Below, one piece after another: positions 21,900 to 33,207 of a stretch of 64,000 nucleotides of DNA. A program made the position numbers and the translations under genes. The number at the start of each line of letters is the position of its first letter. Position 1 is the first letter of the stretch. The notes beneath the pieces are model-generated. The model did not search any database. It was not told the origin of the DNA and worked only from the letters and a program-made list of their open reading frames with translations. This DNA is from Riptortus pedestris (taxonomy: Eukaryota; Arthropoda; Insecta; Hemiptera; Alydidae), in the NCBI GenBank assembly GCA_019009955.1, contig CM032233.1, positions 121,933,501 to 121,997,500 on the forward strand, read 5' to 3'.

Positions 21900-22349
21900 T
21901 GTAATTAAATTTGCAATAAAATTGATTTTATAAAATTTTTCATTCCGACTTATAATAACTGACAAGGAGAGTGCACGTCCTTCCACCCACCGATTTGAAC
22001 GAAACTTTTTCAGTGTGTAGTAACTAATGAAAAACAAATGCGGTTAAAACGAGAGAACGCACTTCGACGAACGCATGAGAAGTGCGTTCCTTCGCTTTAA
22101 CCGAATTTGTTTTTCATTAGGAACTACACACTGAAAAAATTTCGTTCAAATCGGAGGGTGGAAAGCCGTGCACTACCCTTGTGAGAAACGCTTATGTATA
22201 GAGTTTATTAATAACGACAAAAAATATACGACAGCAAGAGCAGTAACGGACCACATTTTCATTATTTACTAGGTTGGATCGATGGACGTTTGAGGAAATA
22301 TTTCGAAAATCGTATTTTGAGCACCTTAAGGGAAATATACTAAAATGTG
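21900..22349 (-). mobile_element. Family H fragment with nested hairpin
   Basis: H body motifs flank the hairpin: GCAATAAAATTGATTTTAT before it, then CGACAGCAAGAGCAGTAACG and GTTGGATCGATGGACG after it. The 5' end at 22349 reads TAGTATATTTCCCTTAAGG on the minus strand. Confidence 0.7.
21961..22182. mobile_element. ~220-bp hairpin MITE
   Basis: Arms begin ACAAGGAGAGTGCACG and end CGTGCACTACCCTTGT. Internal matched blocks include GATTTGAACGAAA, CAGTGTGTAGT, AATGAAAAACAAAT and GAACGCACTTC with their complements. The loop is about ten bases near 22070. It is inserted in a family H body. No transposase; superfamily unknown. Confidence 0.88.
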
Positions 22350-23160
22350 TTGTTTCTTCGCGTATTGTAATTTTTATATATGTAAATAACGGTCTTTTTA
22401 TATCGATAATATTATAATTACACAATCATTTGAATATTTGACGATAAATTGAGGGATATATGTAGGATGAAAATGAAAGAGAAACGTCTAGGGATTAATA
22501 TAATAGGAATTGTGCTAGTGTTTGAAAGAAGAGAGATAACGTTGCTTTAATACAGTAACTAATCCATCAGTATAAATGAGTGTGACATTTGATCAATTGG
22601 CAAGATATGAACGCTGTTAGCAATGTTTTCATGTCGTTGCTTAGTTTGTTTGAGGGGTCTTCCTTGGAAGTGCTCTCCACCATTCGAGCTAATTGAATGG
22701 AATTAATTGTAGAGCAGAGAGCAAATCCCCCCAGATAGGGCTTTCCTCTATATATTGTATAAAAAAGTTGAAAAAAAAAGCCCTGTGTATTTGTATTGAT
22801 AAAAAGTGAAAGAGGCTGGGGAGGGCACTCTGCCTAATGAATATTCATTGGGCCCCCGCACACATATTCATCCCGCCTTACATACACCTCATCCTACAAA
22901 CTTTCCAATTGCCCTAACAAAATGCTAACTGACCTAATTTAAAGTTTGCGTCCTGAAAATAATGTAAGCTCACGTTGAGAAAGGGAGCAAATTGCTCAAG
23001 AATTGATTATTATGCCGCACCTATTAGCAACTCCATTGTGCTATGCTCGGGGCAGGTCGTTGTTATTCTTGCTCGAAATTCGAATTGAAGGAAGGTCTAT
23101 TCAGAGCAGAGGGCAATTAAATATTTGAACGGGGGCAACTGATAGCCAAGCTCGGTGAAG
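22350..23160. other. Low-repeat island
   Basis: No family H or other transposon sequence is recognised. Composition is less AT-rich, and homopolymers are few apart from short A and C runs. No long open frame. It is a candidate for old unique host DNA. Confidence 0.45.
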
Positions 23161-23165
23161 GGGAA

Positions 23166-23462
23166 CTAAGCGGATTTCCAACAACTCAGCTCATCACCTC
23201 ATCTACCTTCCTATGCAAACACTCTACAAACTAATTTGAAGTTTCACTTAACGGCTAGTGGTAAAATACTATAATATGAAAATCACATAAATAACAGTGG
23301 AGGCTAAATAAAGGACAAAAGCCATGTAAGCTAGGCAGATTTTCCACGTGCTGGTACAACACATTTGTGATCTATTCTCAACCACACATTCTCTATTTCT
23401 TTGTTTAAAAACCGATGAACAAAACAGGGCGGATGAGAGGAGGGTTACTGAAGGCAGAAAAA
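23166..23462 (-). mobile_element. Family H right-end remnants
   Basis: Two partial minus-strand termini: ACTAAGCGGATTTCCAAC at 23166 and GCTAGGCAGATTTTCCACGTG at 23330. They stand in series just before a third right end at 23463. Confidence 0.55.
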
Positions 23463-24120
23463 ATTCCGTCACGCAGGGATTGCGTAAACTAAGCAGATTT
23501 CCTTCTTGAAGTTTTATAATAGATAAATCTACATACTGGTAACACACCACCGTGAATATTAAGTGAATAAATAATAACGATAATAAGAAACATTTCCCCT
23601 CCCGACGGGAAGCGTCTGAAATATAAACGAACAGGCCTGCCAACGTCTCACTGCAAAGAAGAACAATTACTGAAATATATCAGAATATAACATTAATTTT
23701 ATTGAAAACTACTGTATCTAGTACTGTAATTTATAATCAATCAGAATAATGTTTATCTCAATCAATCAAATTTTAGTAATAAGAACTTAAAACGAGGGGT
23801 GGGCTCACCAGAACATATTTGCATTTATTTCATATAATAAAGGTCTCTTGAAAATAATATTCGGTATTTAAGCTAAGGGGATTGCTGAAAGCTGAAAACT
23901 GAAAAATGCAAATATCTGGGCTAATATTCGAGATTGAGAATAAATGTATATAACAATATTTATAGTAGATCTAATTTTCAATAAGAATAGTTCTACAAAA
24001 TTCTTGGATGTGACGTATAATAACGGAGATATTTCGAATTTTCGAAAATCCTTCCCCTCCCACTGATCCCATTTCAGCCATTAATGAACTGGATCTTTCT
24101 TTTTGCATAAAACGATTTAA

Positions 24121-25230
24121 CCCTCATCTCCTACGGTTGGGTCGGATCCGACCGGGGCGCCGGTTCCCCCTAGTCTAAAAATCGCCTGGCTTCCCCGACT
24201 ACTCCATGGTCCTAGGTACCCTCCTCTCCAATAGTGCCTGGAAGGCTGACAAGTCCACTTCGCTCTGGTAAGTGTCCTCTCCTCATTATTACCCATTCGA
24301 TCAGATCCGACCCACCGTAGGGAATAAGTTAGTGGTCGGATCCGACCCACCGTAGGTTCTATGCTATAGATTTTTTCATGATTATTTCTACATTCCCAAA
24401 AGAATGCACGATTTTTTTAGAATTTTAGATTGGCATTCAATAAAATTTTCACGACCCCGGAAGAAATTTTGGAGGAGTTTCGACGCCAAGAGAATGAAGA
24501 CATGTTGGAAGAAAACGAGGATAGTACATCCGAGCAGGAAGATGAGATATTACACCACGTTGAGGATGTATTTGATGCTGATGAGAGTGATGATGAGTGT
24601 GGATTGAAAAAGGGCCAGGTTTTTGATGACGATGAGAGAAATTTCGATTTCGGGAAGGATGGGGAAACCGATAAGCCGATGCGATCAAAATTTTCCAGAG
24701 TTCTAGCAATCAATTTGGCCAGAGGAAATCCTGGCCCAAGAGGAGAAACAAGAGGCATGACGGATATTTTGAAACTGTTTTTACATGTTTTTCATTGGTG
24801 AAGAAATGATAACTGACGATGTAAAGCACACAAACGAAGAAACTAAGAACGAAGAAGGACTATGTCCCGAGGACGATTTGAATATACGCTCGAGAAATGC
24901 AGGTTTGACGACAAGTCAACAAGTTCTTGAATTTAATTCTCACTTTTGTTCCTTTATTTTGTATTTTTTTTTATATAATTTAAGTATGTAATTTTAAGAG
25001 ACTGTCAGAATTTAGTCAAAAGACAATGAAGACTGATATAAGTATCAATGTTAACTTTTTTAAACATTAAAGTAAATAAAAATATATTTTTTTTAGTTTT
25101 TAATCAATATTTATCTTTTTCCTGCATAATTAATGATTTCTTTAATGGTTACGCCCTTCAGGAGCCAGCATGGTCGGATCCGACCCACCGTAGGAAATGT
25201 GGGAGGAAGAACCACCGTAGGAGACGAGGG
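24121..25230. mobile_element. piggyBac-type element, internally deleted
   Basis: Flanked by TTAA at 24117-24120 and 25231-25234. Terminal inverted repeats CCCTCATCTCCTACGGT and CCCTCGTCTCCTACGGT differ at one base. The 14-bp palindrome GGTCGGATCCGACC recurs near both ends, next to CCACCGTAGG, and could be a transposase-binding repeat. A partial transposase frame lies inside. Confidence 0.92.
24430..24990 (+). pseudogene. piggyBac transposase N-terminal remnant
   Basis: The frame from 24430 reads EEILEEFRRQENEDMLEENE and is very rich in Glu and Asp up to about residue 60 (DEILHHVEDVFDADESDDE). It then has NFDFGKDGETDK. An acidic, low-complexity N-terminus before the catalytic domain is usual for piggyBac-family transposases. 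A second frame continues from 24785 (EETKNEEGLCPEDDLN). The catalytic Asp residues and the RNase-H-like domain are absent, so the element needs another copy's enzyme. Assignment rests mainly on the TTAA context. Confidence 0.6.
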
Positions 25231-25313
25231 TTAATATGGAGTTTGGTAACGATCAAACAAAAATTGCGAATACTAAAACTTACAAGCGTTACTTGCGTTA
25301 ACAGACAACTACG

Positions 25314-25315
<2 letters not shown>

Positions 25316-25361
<46 letters not shown>
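25316..25361. repeat. (TA)n microsatellite
   Basis: TA tract internal to the family H copy 23463-25498. Confidence 0.95.
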
Positions 25362-25365
<4 letters not shown>

Positions 25366-25499
25366 TAAATCAAATTTTGAATGTACCTCATTTACGTCTT
25401 CTCCTGGGTAGGATCGATGGACATTTGAAGAAATTTTTTGAAAACCACGTCGCGATTACGACATCAATAGCTGATTTACCTTAAGGGGAAATCTGCTAA

Positions 25500-26190
25500 A
25501 AAGATAGTACAAATAATTCGCTTAATACTTGAGTTTCAAAAACATTGTATAGCATCAATAGCTTATCAAGATTGGTTCTATAACATTTTCCGATACGATT
25601 CATAATAACGGAGATACAAAACAACCCCACTAACCCCCGCCCCTCCCTCATTCCAAGCCCGATTGCAGCCATTAACTACTGAGATTTCCGTAACCACTTA
25701 TTCTGACTGAATACCATAAAGTACTCGCTTAATATTGTATAACATCAATATTTTAACATCATAGGACCTATAATATTTTTCGACCCGACCCATAATAACG
25801 GAAATATTTTCTATTTTTGAGATCCCCCTCTCTAAACCCCCATTATTCCAGGTCCGATTTCAGCCAATAACAAATATTATCTTTAGTTTTGACTGAAACA
25901 GTTAAATATCGAGTATAGTATATGCACAATAAATTTTTCCTAGTAAAGAACGAAAAATCTTAATTGATGACGTCACCACATTTCATGCATCTCGAATAAT
26001 AAAGGTCTCTTGAAATCAATATTTGCTTAAAATAAAGTAGTTTATGATTCATCAGATTATTGTTAGCATGGCATGATTAGGAGCGGGGGTTTACTGAAGG
26101 CTGAAGACAAAAAAACCATATATCTCGGTTAATATTCATGATAGAGAAAACAAAATATATAATTTTGAACGTATCACATTTTCGTCCTAT
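25500..26190 (-). mobile_element. Family H variant bodies, fragmentary
   Basis: Two serial segments with CATAATAACGGAGATA (25608), GATTGCAGCCATTAACTAC (25660), CATAATAACGGAAATATTTT (25791) and TTCATGATAGAGAA (26143). Both lack termini. Confidence 0.6.
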
Positions 26191-26204
26191 TATAAACTAG
26201 CTCA

Positions 26205-26960
26205 GATACCCGGCTTCGCCCGGAAATTCATTTGAGGCTGAATGGTGATGGTATTTTTTAGCAGGCTTTACATTGCACAATATTTTGACATTTACCCGTC
26301 CCAGTGTTTAGGATTGATACCCGTCGTTGCCGGTGATTTGCTAATAATAGAATTATTTGTTCGATAATTCTTCACAGTCTTCGATATTTTTATATTTCCC
26401 GTTTCTTATACATGTAAATATGGTGAAGTTTTATTTCAGGCCTCCCTTATAACCCCCCTCCCGTTCGAACCTAAAAATTTTAATATAACTTATAATCATG
26501 GAAGAATTAATGCTAATTGACATACCGAGGTTTGGTAAGTCAGCCGTTAGTGCCCGCTAAAGTTTTAACGTATAACTCACTTACACTTAGGTATACGACA
26601 AAAGTATACATAACAAAAGTTACTCCAAATAACAAAATAAACAACTTTTGTTATGTGCATATTTGCCAAAAAACCAATAGAAAACGAAATATCGCTATTT
26701 TTAATTTCAGGCTTCCCTTATATCCCCCACTCCTGTTCGTCTCAGTGAAAATTAATATAGCCTAAAGTCTAAGTTGAGTTAGTAGTAATATACATACCAA
26801 GTTTCCTAAAATTCGGTTCAGCCGTTTATGCGTGAAAAAGTAAAAAACAAACAAACAAACATACACGAAAGAAACAAAATGCAGATATGGTGTCTATGAC
26901 ATGTGAAACGAAAAGTTATCGTGAAATTTCGCGAAAAAAAATCAATGTACAGACAGAGGT
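26205..26960 (+). repeat. RTE-tail-like repeat with internal ~270-bp tandem
   Basis: Begins ACCCGGCTTCGCCCGG and ends AAATTCGGTTCAGCCGTTTA then (AAAC)n and ACATACACG, as in 3' ends of RTE-type retroposons. The block TTTCAGGCCTCCCTTATAAC occurs at 26437 and again, changed, at 26707. The last 110 bp match 38260-38370 closely. Confidence 0.65.
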
Positions 26961-26963
26961 TAC

Positions 26964-26968
<5 letters not shown>

Positions 26969-27006
<38 letters not shown>

Positions 27007-27280
27007 TGTAATGTTCTATAAAGGTTGTTATGTATATTTTTTCATTATCTTGATTCTTAACTGAGATATTTGCATTTTTTTGTTTTCAGTCTTCAGTAAA
27101 GCCCCATTCCTACTCATCTCATATTAACAATATTCTATTATGCTATGAAGCACTTTATTTGATGCTTCAATGCCAAATATTGTTCTCATTGAACTTTTAA
27201 GTTTTGAGATAAATGCAAATACGTAGCGCACGTGGGAAATCTGCTTAGTTAACGCAGCCCCTGCGTGACTGACTTTTCAA
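26969..27280 (+). mobile_element. Family H body and right end
   Basis: TA tract (26969-27004), then ATGTTCTATAAAGGTTGTTA, ACTGAGATATTTGC and CCATTCCTACTCATC. The intact 3' end is GTGGGAAATCTGCTTAGTTA with hairpin ACGCAG-CCC-CTGCGT and GACTGACTTTT at 27275. The head is absent. Confidence 0.8.
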
Positions 27281-27745
27281 TTTAGGCTTTAATCTGACTA
27301 AATAGCTGTCAGAAGGATTATAGAACAAGGGTATAAAGTGGTGAGCTGGGGGAGGGGGATTATGAAGCCCCTTCGTGTCGGACAATAATGTTTCTTTAAT
27401 ATTTCCTCGGGGACCATTTACCCAACATTCTCTGTAAGACTGAAGAATAAAATACGCTCTCATAAATAGAGTAACATACTTAGATAGGGACTAGTGGGCC
27501 ATAGCTTTGTCCCTGTGAGAGGAGGTGGGAGGCCAGTGCCCATAACTACACCATTCACATTATTCCATCGAGCTAGCTGCCTTATCTCAGTTTTTTACAC
27601 CTCTTGAAATGTTCAGCTCCACCTATAACTGCCTCTCCATAACTCTCCCTCCCCTTTCAGCAACACACTTATAAACTTTTATATACCCCCTTTATGGTGT
27701 TATTCCCACTCCCACTGAAGGAAGTACACTTCAGTATAAGACTTT
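27281..27745. other. Low-repeat stretch
   Basis: No transposon signature and no coding frame with a motif. Lies between two family H ends. Confidence 0.4.
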
Positions 27746-27869
27746 TAGTAGATTTCCTCTCAGGGAAATCAGCTATTGAGCTTGTACTCATGGCGCGATT
27801 TTCGAAACATATCCTCAAATGGCCCTCGATCCCGCCCAAGAGATGAGGCTCGTACAAAACTATAAAAAA
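27746..27869 (+). mobile_element. Family H head only
   Basis: TAGTAGATTTCCTCTCAGGG to CTCGTACAAAACTATA. The copy stops at the poly-A that begins the opposite-strand copy. Confidence 0.8.
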
Positions 27870-28313
27870 AAGTCCGTTCACGCAAGGGCTGCGTGAACTA
27901 AGCAGATTTCCCACGTGAAGTTATACAAAAGTGAAATCTCCATACGAGAGCCGAACAGTTACTGAAACGGCCGAACTAGCTTTTGGCGGGAAACACTCGT
28001 CCGTTATCGGCCCATATTTAATAAAAATGCAAATATCTTGGTTAATATTCATGATAGAGAATAACTGTATAGAACAATATTTAAAGTAAATTTAATTTCC
28101 AATAAGATTGGTTCTATACAATTTTTTTGATCCGACGTATGGTAACGGAGATATTTAGAATTTGCAAAAATCCCCCCCCCCCCTCCCACTGATCCGATTT
28201 CAGCCATTAACGAACTTGATCTGTCTTTTTGCATAAAACGTTTAAATATCGAGTTTGGTAACGATCAAACAAAAATTGTGACCGCAATTTATATATATAT
28301 ATATATATATATA

Positions 28314-29269
28314 CAGTGCTGTGAAAAAGTCTTTGAACAAAGTAATTTTTTAAATAATCTAAGTTAGAAGAAAAGGAAAAAAACAAAATTATTGTGAAAC
28401 AAATATTTTATTTAATTAAAAATACCATCCATATAATATTGCAGTGAAAAAATATTTAATAACCATATAGCATAAACAAAAAATTAGTATCTAGTATGTC
28501 CTCCTTTATTTCTTTTGGCGCTCAGCTATCTATCTTTAACACTAGAAATTAAAGAGGCTATGTAATCAGGGGAAATTTTTTCCCATTCTTCTTTTAGGAT
28601 TCTCCACAGCTCTTCTAAAGAATTTGGTTGCCTTTCAACTCTTTTTCCATCAAGTAATTCCCACAAATTCTCTATAAGATTAAAATCAGGACTCTGAGGT
28701 GGCCATTCCATACATTTTAACTGTCCCTGTTCTTCTTTTCTTGCCAAATAATCTTTGATAGTTCTTGCTGTATGCTTTGGATCATTGTCATGCTGCAAAA
28801 CAAATCCCGGCCCTATTTTCGCTATTTCCTGAAAATCAGTTAGTTTAAAATACAGAAAAAAATAAGTTTATTAAGAAAAATTATTATACACTATAAATTT
28901 TACTTACTCTTTGAAAAAACGCAGTATTCTATGAATAAAAACGTTTTTTTTTGTTTTCACAAATATGTTGTACCTTCTAACTGAACGTTTATACTGATTT
29001 CAAGAGAAAGAGATGATAATAATGTAAACATTAAGATGATGTCCATAGAAAGGATTATAAAAAGAATTTAGAACCTAATAGTGGCAATATTGACAAGCAG
29101 TTATAAATCCTTTTATCCACCACTATACACATTTTTACATTAGAAAGTTAAATGCACAATACAGTTAGGACTCTTAGCAAAATAATAAGTAAAAAATGAA
29201 GTGCTAAATTGAAATTATTTAAATTATTCTCACAAGAACGTTTTGTTCAAAGACTTTTTCACAGCACTG
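28314..29269 (-). mobile_element. Tc1-type transposon, internally deleted
   Basis: 28-bp perfect terminal inverted repeats start CAGTGCTGTGAAAAAGTCTT at each end. TA flanks both sides (28312-28313 and 29270-29271). The element is 956 bp, shorter than the usual 1.6-1.7 kb, and codes only for a C-terminal transposase piece. It was inserted in the TA microsatellite of a family H copy. Confidence 0.95.
28526..28798 (-). pseudogene. Tc1 transposase C-terminal fragment
   Basis: The 90-residue frame reads MQHDNDPKHTARTIKDYLAR, then MEWPPQSPDFNLIENLWELL. These are the second catalytic Asp (in QHDNDPKHTA) and the Glu (in PDFNLIENLW) of the DD34E triad of Tc1 enzymes. The DNA-binding helix-turn-helix domains and the first Asp are missing, because the upstream region (28800-29230) has no matching frame. 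The preserved C-terminus with few lesions suggests a fairly recent deletion derivative. It would cut and join DNA at TA if complete. Confidence 0.92.
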
Positions 29270-29405
29270 TATATATATATAATTTTGAACGGACCTCATT
29301 TTCTTTATCTCCTAGGTAGGATCGATGGACATTTGAAGACATTTTTCGAAAACCGCGTCATGAGTACGACCTCAATAGCTGATTTCCCTTAAGGGAAATC
29401 TGCTA

Positions 29406-30144
29406 CAAGTCCGTCACGCAGGGGCAGCGTAAACTAAGCACATAGGGGTAACACCCTGAACGTTAATAGAATAAATACAAACGGTAATGAGAAATCTTTC
29501 AGCCAATTTGCAATACAAGTTAATAATCTCTACAACGGAATGCGGGTGAATTGTAAACAAACAGGCCAGTCAACCTCGTAGCACTGAATAAATAGATAGA
29601 CCGGAAAGAGAAACAAATAAAGAAATATATCTGAATATAACATATTAATTTTATTGAGAACTTTTTACTATAGTCACTGGAGTAATTTGAAATGAACCAG
29701 AATAATTTCTATCTCAATCACTCAGTTTTGTACTCCAAGAAAAAAAGGGAGGGGGGAACAACAGAATGTATTTGTTTGTATCTCGTAAAATAAAGCTTTG
29801 TTAAAAACAATATTTGGTATTTAACCTTGTAATGAAGTGGTTATCATGATATATCAGCTTATTATTAATATGACACTAAGTGGAAAACTATAAAATCCAA
29901 ATATCTCGGTTAGTACTCATTATACGGAAAATATGTATAGAATAACATTTGTCGTAAATGTAATTTGCAATAAGATTGTTTCTATACAATTTTTCGATCC
30001 GCCGTATAGTAACAGATATTTCGAATTTTCGAAATTCCTCCCTTCCAAAGCCCCCTCCCAATGGTCCGAATTTCAGCCGTCTAGATCTTTCTTTTTACAT
30101 AGAACGACTAAAGATAGATTAAACAACAATTGCGACCATAATAA

Positions 30145-30201
<57 letters not shown>

Positions 30202-30320
30202 TTTTGAACGGACCCTATTTTCGTCATTTCCTAGGTAGGAACGATAGACATATGAAGAAAAATTTCGAAAATCATGAGTACGAACCTCAATAGCTAATTT
30301 CCCTTAAGGGAAATCTGCTA
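29406..30320 (-). mobile_element. Family H element in tandem with the preceding copy
   Basis: 5' end at 30320; TA tract 30149-30199. The 3' end reads GACGGACTTG and is joined to the 5' TAGCAG of copy 27870-29405 with no intervening sequence. The 3' hairpin is weakened (CGCTG-CCC-CTGCG). The body has all standard blocks. Confidence 0.9.
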
Positions 30321-30815
30321 ATAACAGAGTGCGACAGACTTTAGTGTATAAACTTTGAGAGATGATTCAAGACACAATTTTCAACAAAAAATTTCATATA
30401 TGGTCTCGTCCAATTCTCACTTGTATTGGAGATATTATATATTTTTCAAATTGAAGCTATTGTTTTCCCAAATAACAAGCCATAACTCTTGAAATTATTT
30501 AAATATCGAAAATCTGAGTTTACCATTCAAAAAAGGAATAAATTTCTTTTAAAATTGAAGCTCCATGGCATTGTTATGGAAGAAATAAGTGGGTTCAATG
30601 AGAATAAGTAACGACATTTCCTTTCTCTGTAACTGTCGTCTTTCATTGCTCCACTGTCTGAAGGAATGATTTCAACACACAAACTTCAGAAAAACGTCTA
30701 CATTTTGTAAGCTGCAAATCTCTCATTTTCGCATTCAAATCTCAAAGATATTCTTAATCGCAAAGTGGATTATATTTTAGCACTACTAAAATTGAACTTT
30801 AATAAAGTACTGTTG
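30321..30815. other. AT-rich stretch without recognised gene
   Basis: No repeat ends. Several short A/T-rich inverted segments only. Confidence 0.4.
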
Positions 30816-31130
30816 GCATACCTGTCGGTGGAGACCGTCTTCACTGTCTGCTGATCGAGAACAGTTGGCAAGCGCTTTCGATGCGATGGCACCATCGTCA
30901 AAAGTTGCACTGAGTTAGATGTCCGTTAGTCAGTAGGTTTTATGAGTCTGTTCCCCCTATTAGGATGTTTACGTTTTAGTCCAGAAGTGTTTACTTACCT
31001 CTTAGATCTGTGAAACAAGGGGTTTTATATCAAGTGACCAGGTAAATTGTTTTCGTGTGGTGGGTCGTTGTCCTTATCCGTATTGGGTTCTAACCCTTTA
31101 TTTAACGAAGTACTTTGTTTTCTGCCAGTT
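30816..31130. mobile_element. Possible LTR fragment
   Basis: ACCTGTCGGTGGAGACCGTC followed by TTCACTGTCTGCTGAT resembles the start of the LTR-like segment at 52297 (ACCGGTCGGTGAAGACCGTC). The rest is not matched elsewhere. Boundaries are uncertain. Confidence 0.4.
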
Positions 31131-31167
31131 TTACCTCTGATATCTAAGATCTTACAATTCTAAAAAA

Positions 31168-31945
31168 CATCCGCCATCCAGGGACTGCGTAAACTAAGCA
31201 TATTTCCCCTGTGAAGTTTAACAATAGATAACTCTAAATACCGATAACACAATACCACCGTTAATAAATATAAACCATAATAAGAAACCTTCCAATGGAA
31301 AGCATCTGAAATGTAAACAAACAGTTCTGCCAACTTCTTACCGGAAAGAAAAACAATTACTGTAATATATCTGAATATAACGTATTAATTTGATTGAAAA
31401 CTATTTACTATTTCTAGTAATGTAATTTATAATGGATCAGAATATTTTTTATCTCAATCAATCAAATTTAAATAGTCCTAAAACTTAAGAAGGGAGGGGG
31501 GGGGAGCACCAGAACATATTTGCATGTATCTCGTATAATAAATGTCTCTTGAAAACAATATGTGGTATTTAAGCTTCGAATGATGTGGTATATTACATAA
31601 CCGAGTATTGTTAATGTAACATGAGTAGAAGTGGGGGGTTGCTGAAAACTAATAGGTGAAAAATGCAAATATCTCGGTTAATATTAAAGATAGAGAAGAA
31701 GTGTATATCATAATATTTATAGTAAATTCAATTTTCTATAAGATTGATTCTATGCATTTTTGCGGTCTGACGCATAGTAACGGAGATATTTTGAATTTTC
31801 AAAATTCTTCCCCCCTAACCCCCCTCCCCCTCCCCCTGGTCCGATTTCTGCCGTTAAAAAATTTGATCTTTCTTTTTACATAAAACAACTAATATCGAAT
31901 TTGGTAACGGTTAAACAATAATTGCGACCGCTAGAGCGGCAACAG

Positions 31946-31982
<37 letters not shown>

Positions 31983-32106
31983 CAGTTTTGAACGGACCTC
32001 ATTTTCGTCATCTTCTAGGTAGGATCGATGGACATTTGAAGAAAAATCAAAAATCGCGTCATGAGTGCGACCTCAATAGCGGATTTTCGTTAAGGTAAAT
32101 CTGCTA
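31168..32106 (-). mobile_element. Family H element, full-length
   Basis: 5' end at 32106, head with TCATGAGTGCGACCTCAATA in plus sense, (TA)n at 31957-31982 preceded by (CA)n, C-rich block at 31808-31830. The right end at 31168 has a degraded hairpin (CAGGGACTGCG) and ACTAAGCATATTTCCC. About 940 bp. Confidence 0.85.
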
Positions 32107-32340
32107 AAATATGTAAGCTTAGAATAAATAAAGTGGTTCATAATATAACAGCCTATTGCTAGTCTAAAATAAGTAAGAGTGGGGTCTACTGAAGGCAGGT
32201 AACTAACAAATTCAAATATCTCGGGTAATATTCAAGATACAGAAAATTAATAATAACATTTATTGAGCATTAAATTTGCAATAAGATTGGTTTTATACAC
32301 GTTTTCGGCCCGACTCATAATAACGGAGATATTTTAGAAA

Positions 32341-32342
<2 letters not shown>
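32107..32342 (-). mobile_element. Family H variant body
   Basis: Blocks such as GTAAGAGTGGGGTCTACTGA, ATCTCGGGTAATATTCAAG and CATAATAACGGAGATATTTT. It leads into the TA tract at 32344-32394, where a LINE has inserted. Confidence 0.6.

Positions 32343-32343
<1 letters not shown>

Positions 32344-32394
<51 letters not shown>
32344..32394. repeat. (TA)n microsatellite
   Basis: TA tract directly upstream of the LINE fragment. Confidence 0.95.
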
Positions 32395-32399
<5 letters not shown>

Positions 32400-33207
32400 T
32401 AACACAATTAAAAAACAGACTGACTTTCATTCACTTCAAGTGGTTCAAGGCACATGCAGGAATAATGGGCAATGAAATAGTCGATATCCACTCCAAAAGT
32501 GCCTCTAAAAGTAACGAAAATGTAATTTAAAATAAAATTACTCCAACTGTGTTAAAATCTTTACTAGGAGAAAAAAGTAGTAATTTGTGCACACACATTA
32601 CATCTAAAATTATATACCCCTGTTTTAAAAACCAATATCTCACTATCCCAACATACATTTTATCTCACACAAATACTAACTGGACAACGGAAATACAAAT
32701 TCTTACTTATACAGATTCAAACTTAATGACTCAGATACTTGTAAAAGCGACAGTTACACTGAACAGACATTCACCCACCTGATTTATGAATGTAGACTGA
32801 CTCAAGACATACGAAGACAGTTAAAGACTCATATTCCCGGATGACCTCTCATTCGCGATATTTAATTCTCAAAACACATAAATTTATTAAAAGCAATAGC
32901 CTAAGATATTCTTAAGCTGAGAGAGGAAAAGATAATATAAAATTAATATTATGTAATTTTATTGGTCATTTAATTGTATTCCTAAATTGTTCTGTTTAAT
33001 GTTTTTTGTTTTATTTTGTCAAGTTTAATTTCATAATCTATTTACATTTTAATATGTGTATATATTATTATATAAATAATTGTTTAAAGTTTTGATAAAA
33101 TTCACATATAATGCAAATATGCATGGGATTTGCAGAAAATAAAATCCTTCCACATAGTGTTACCATGTAGAGGAAATACGTAAAAAAAAAAAAAAAAAAA
33201 AAAAAAT
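32395..33207 (+). pseudogene. 5'-truncated LINE with RNase H and poly-A
   Basis: Frames give RLTFIHFKWFKAHAGIMGNE then IVDIHSKSAS, matching the C-terminal RNase H block (HWVKAHxGIxGNExAD) of I/R1-type LINEs. Further on comes THLIYECRLTQDIRRQL, as in the post-RNase-H zinc region. A stop after NENVI and frameshifts make it dead. A 3' untranslated region of about 300 bp leads to a 27-base poly-A at 33181-33207. Truncation and poly-A are signs of target-primed reverse transcription. A target duplication is not clear. Confidence 0.8.

Larger units (their letters stand above)
23463..25498 (-). mobile_element. Family H element with nested piggyBac
   Basis: 5' end at 25498 (TAGCAGATTTCCCC); TA tract at 25316-25361. 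The body is broken by the TTAA element at 24121-25230. The right end at 23463 has hairpin ACGCAG-GGA-TTGCGT and TAAACTAAGCAGATTTCC. The body joins exactly at the TTAA (AAAACGATTTAA | TATGGAGTTTGG), matching uninterrupted copies such as 28239-28262. Without the insertion it is about 0.9 kb. Confidence 0.88.
27870..29405 (-). mobile_element. Family H element with nested Tc1
   Basis: 5' end at 29405 (TAGCAGATTTCCCTTAAGGG) and 3' end at 27870 (hairpin ACGCAGCCCTTGCGTG in minus sense, then AACGGACTTTTTTT). The Tc1 element 28314-29269 sits in its TA tract. Without it the copy is about 580 bp. Confidence 0.9.
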
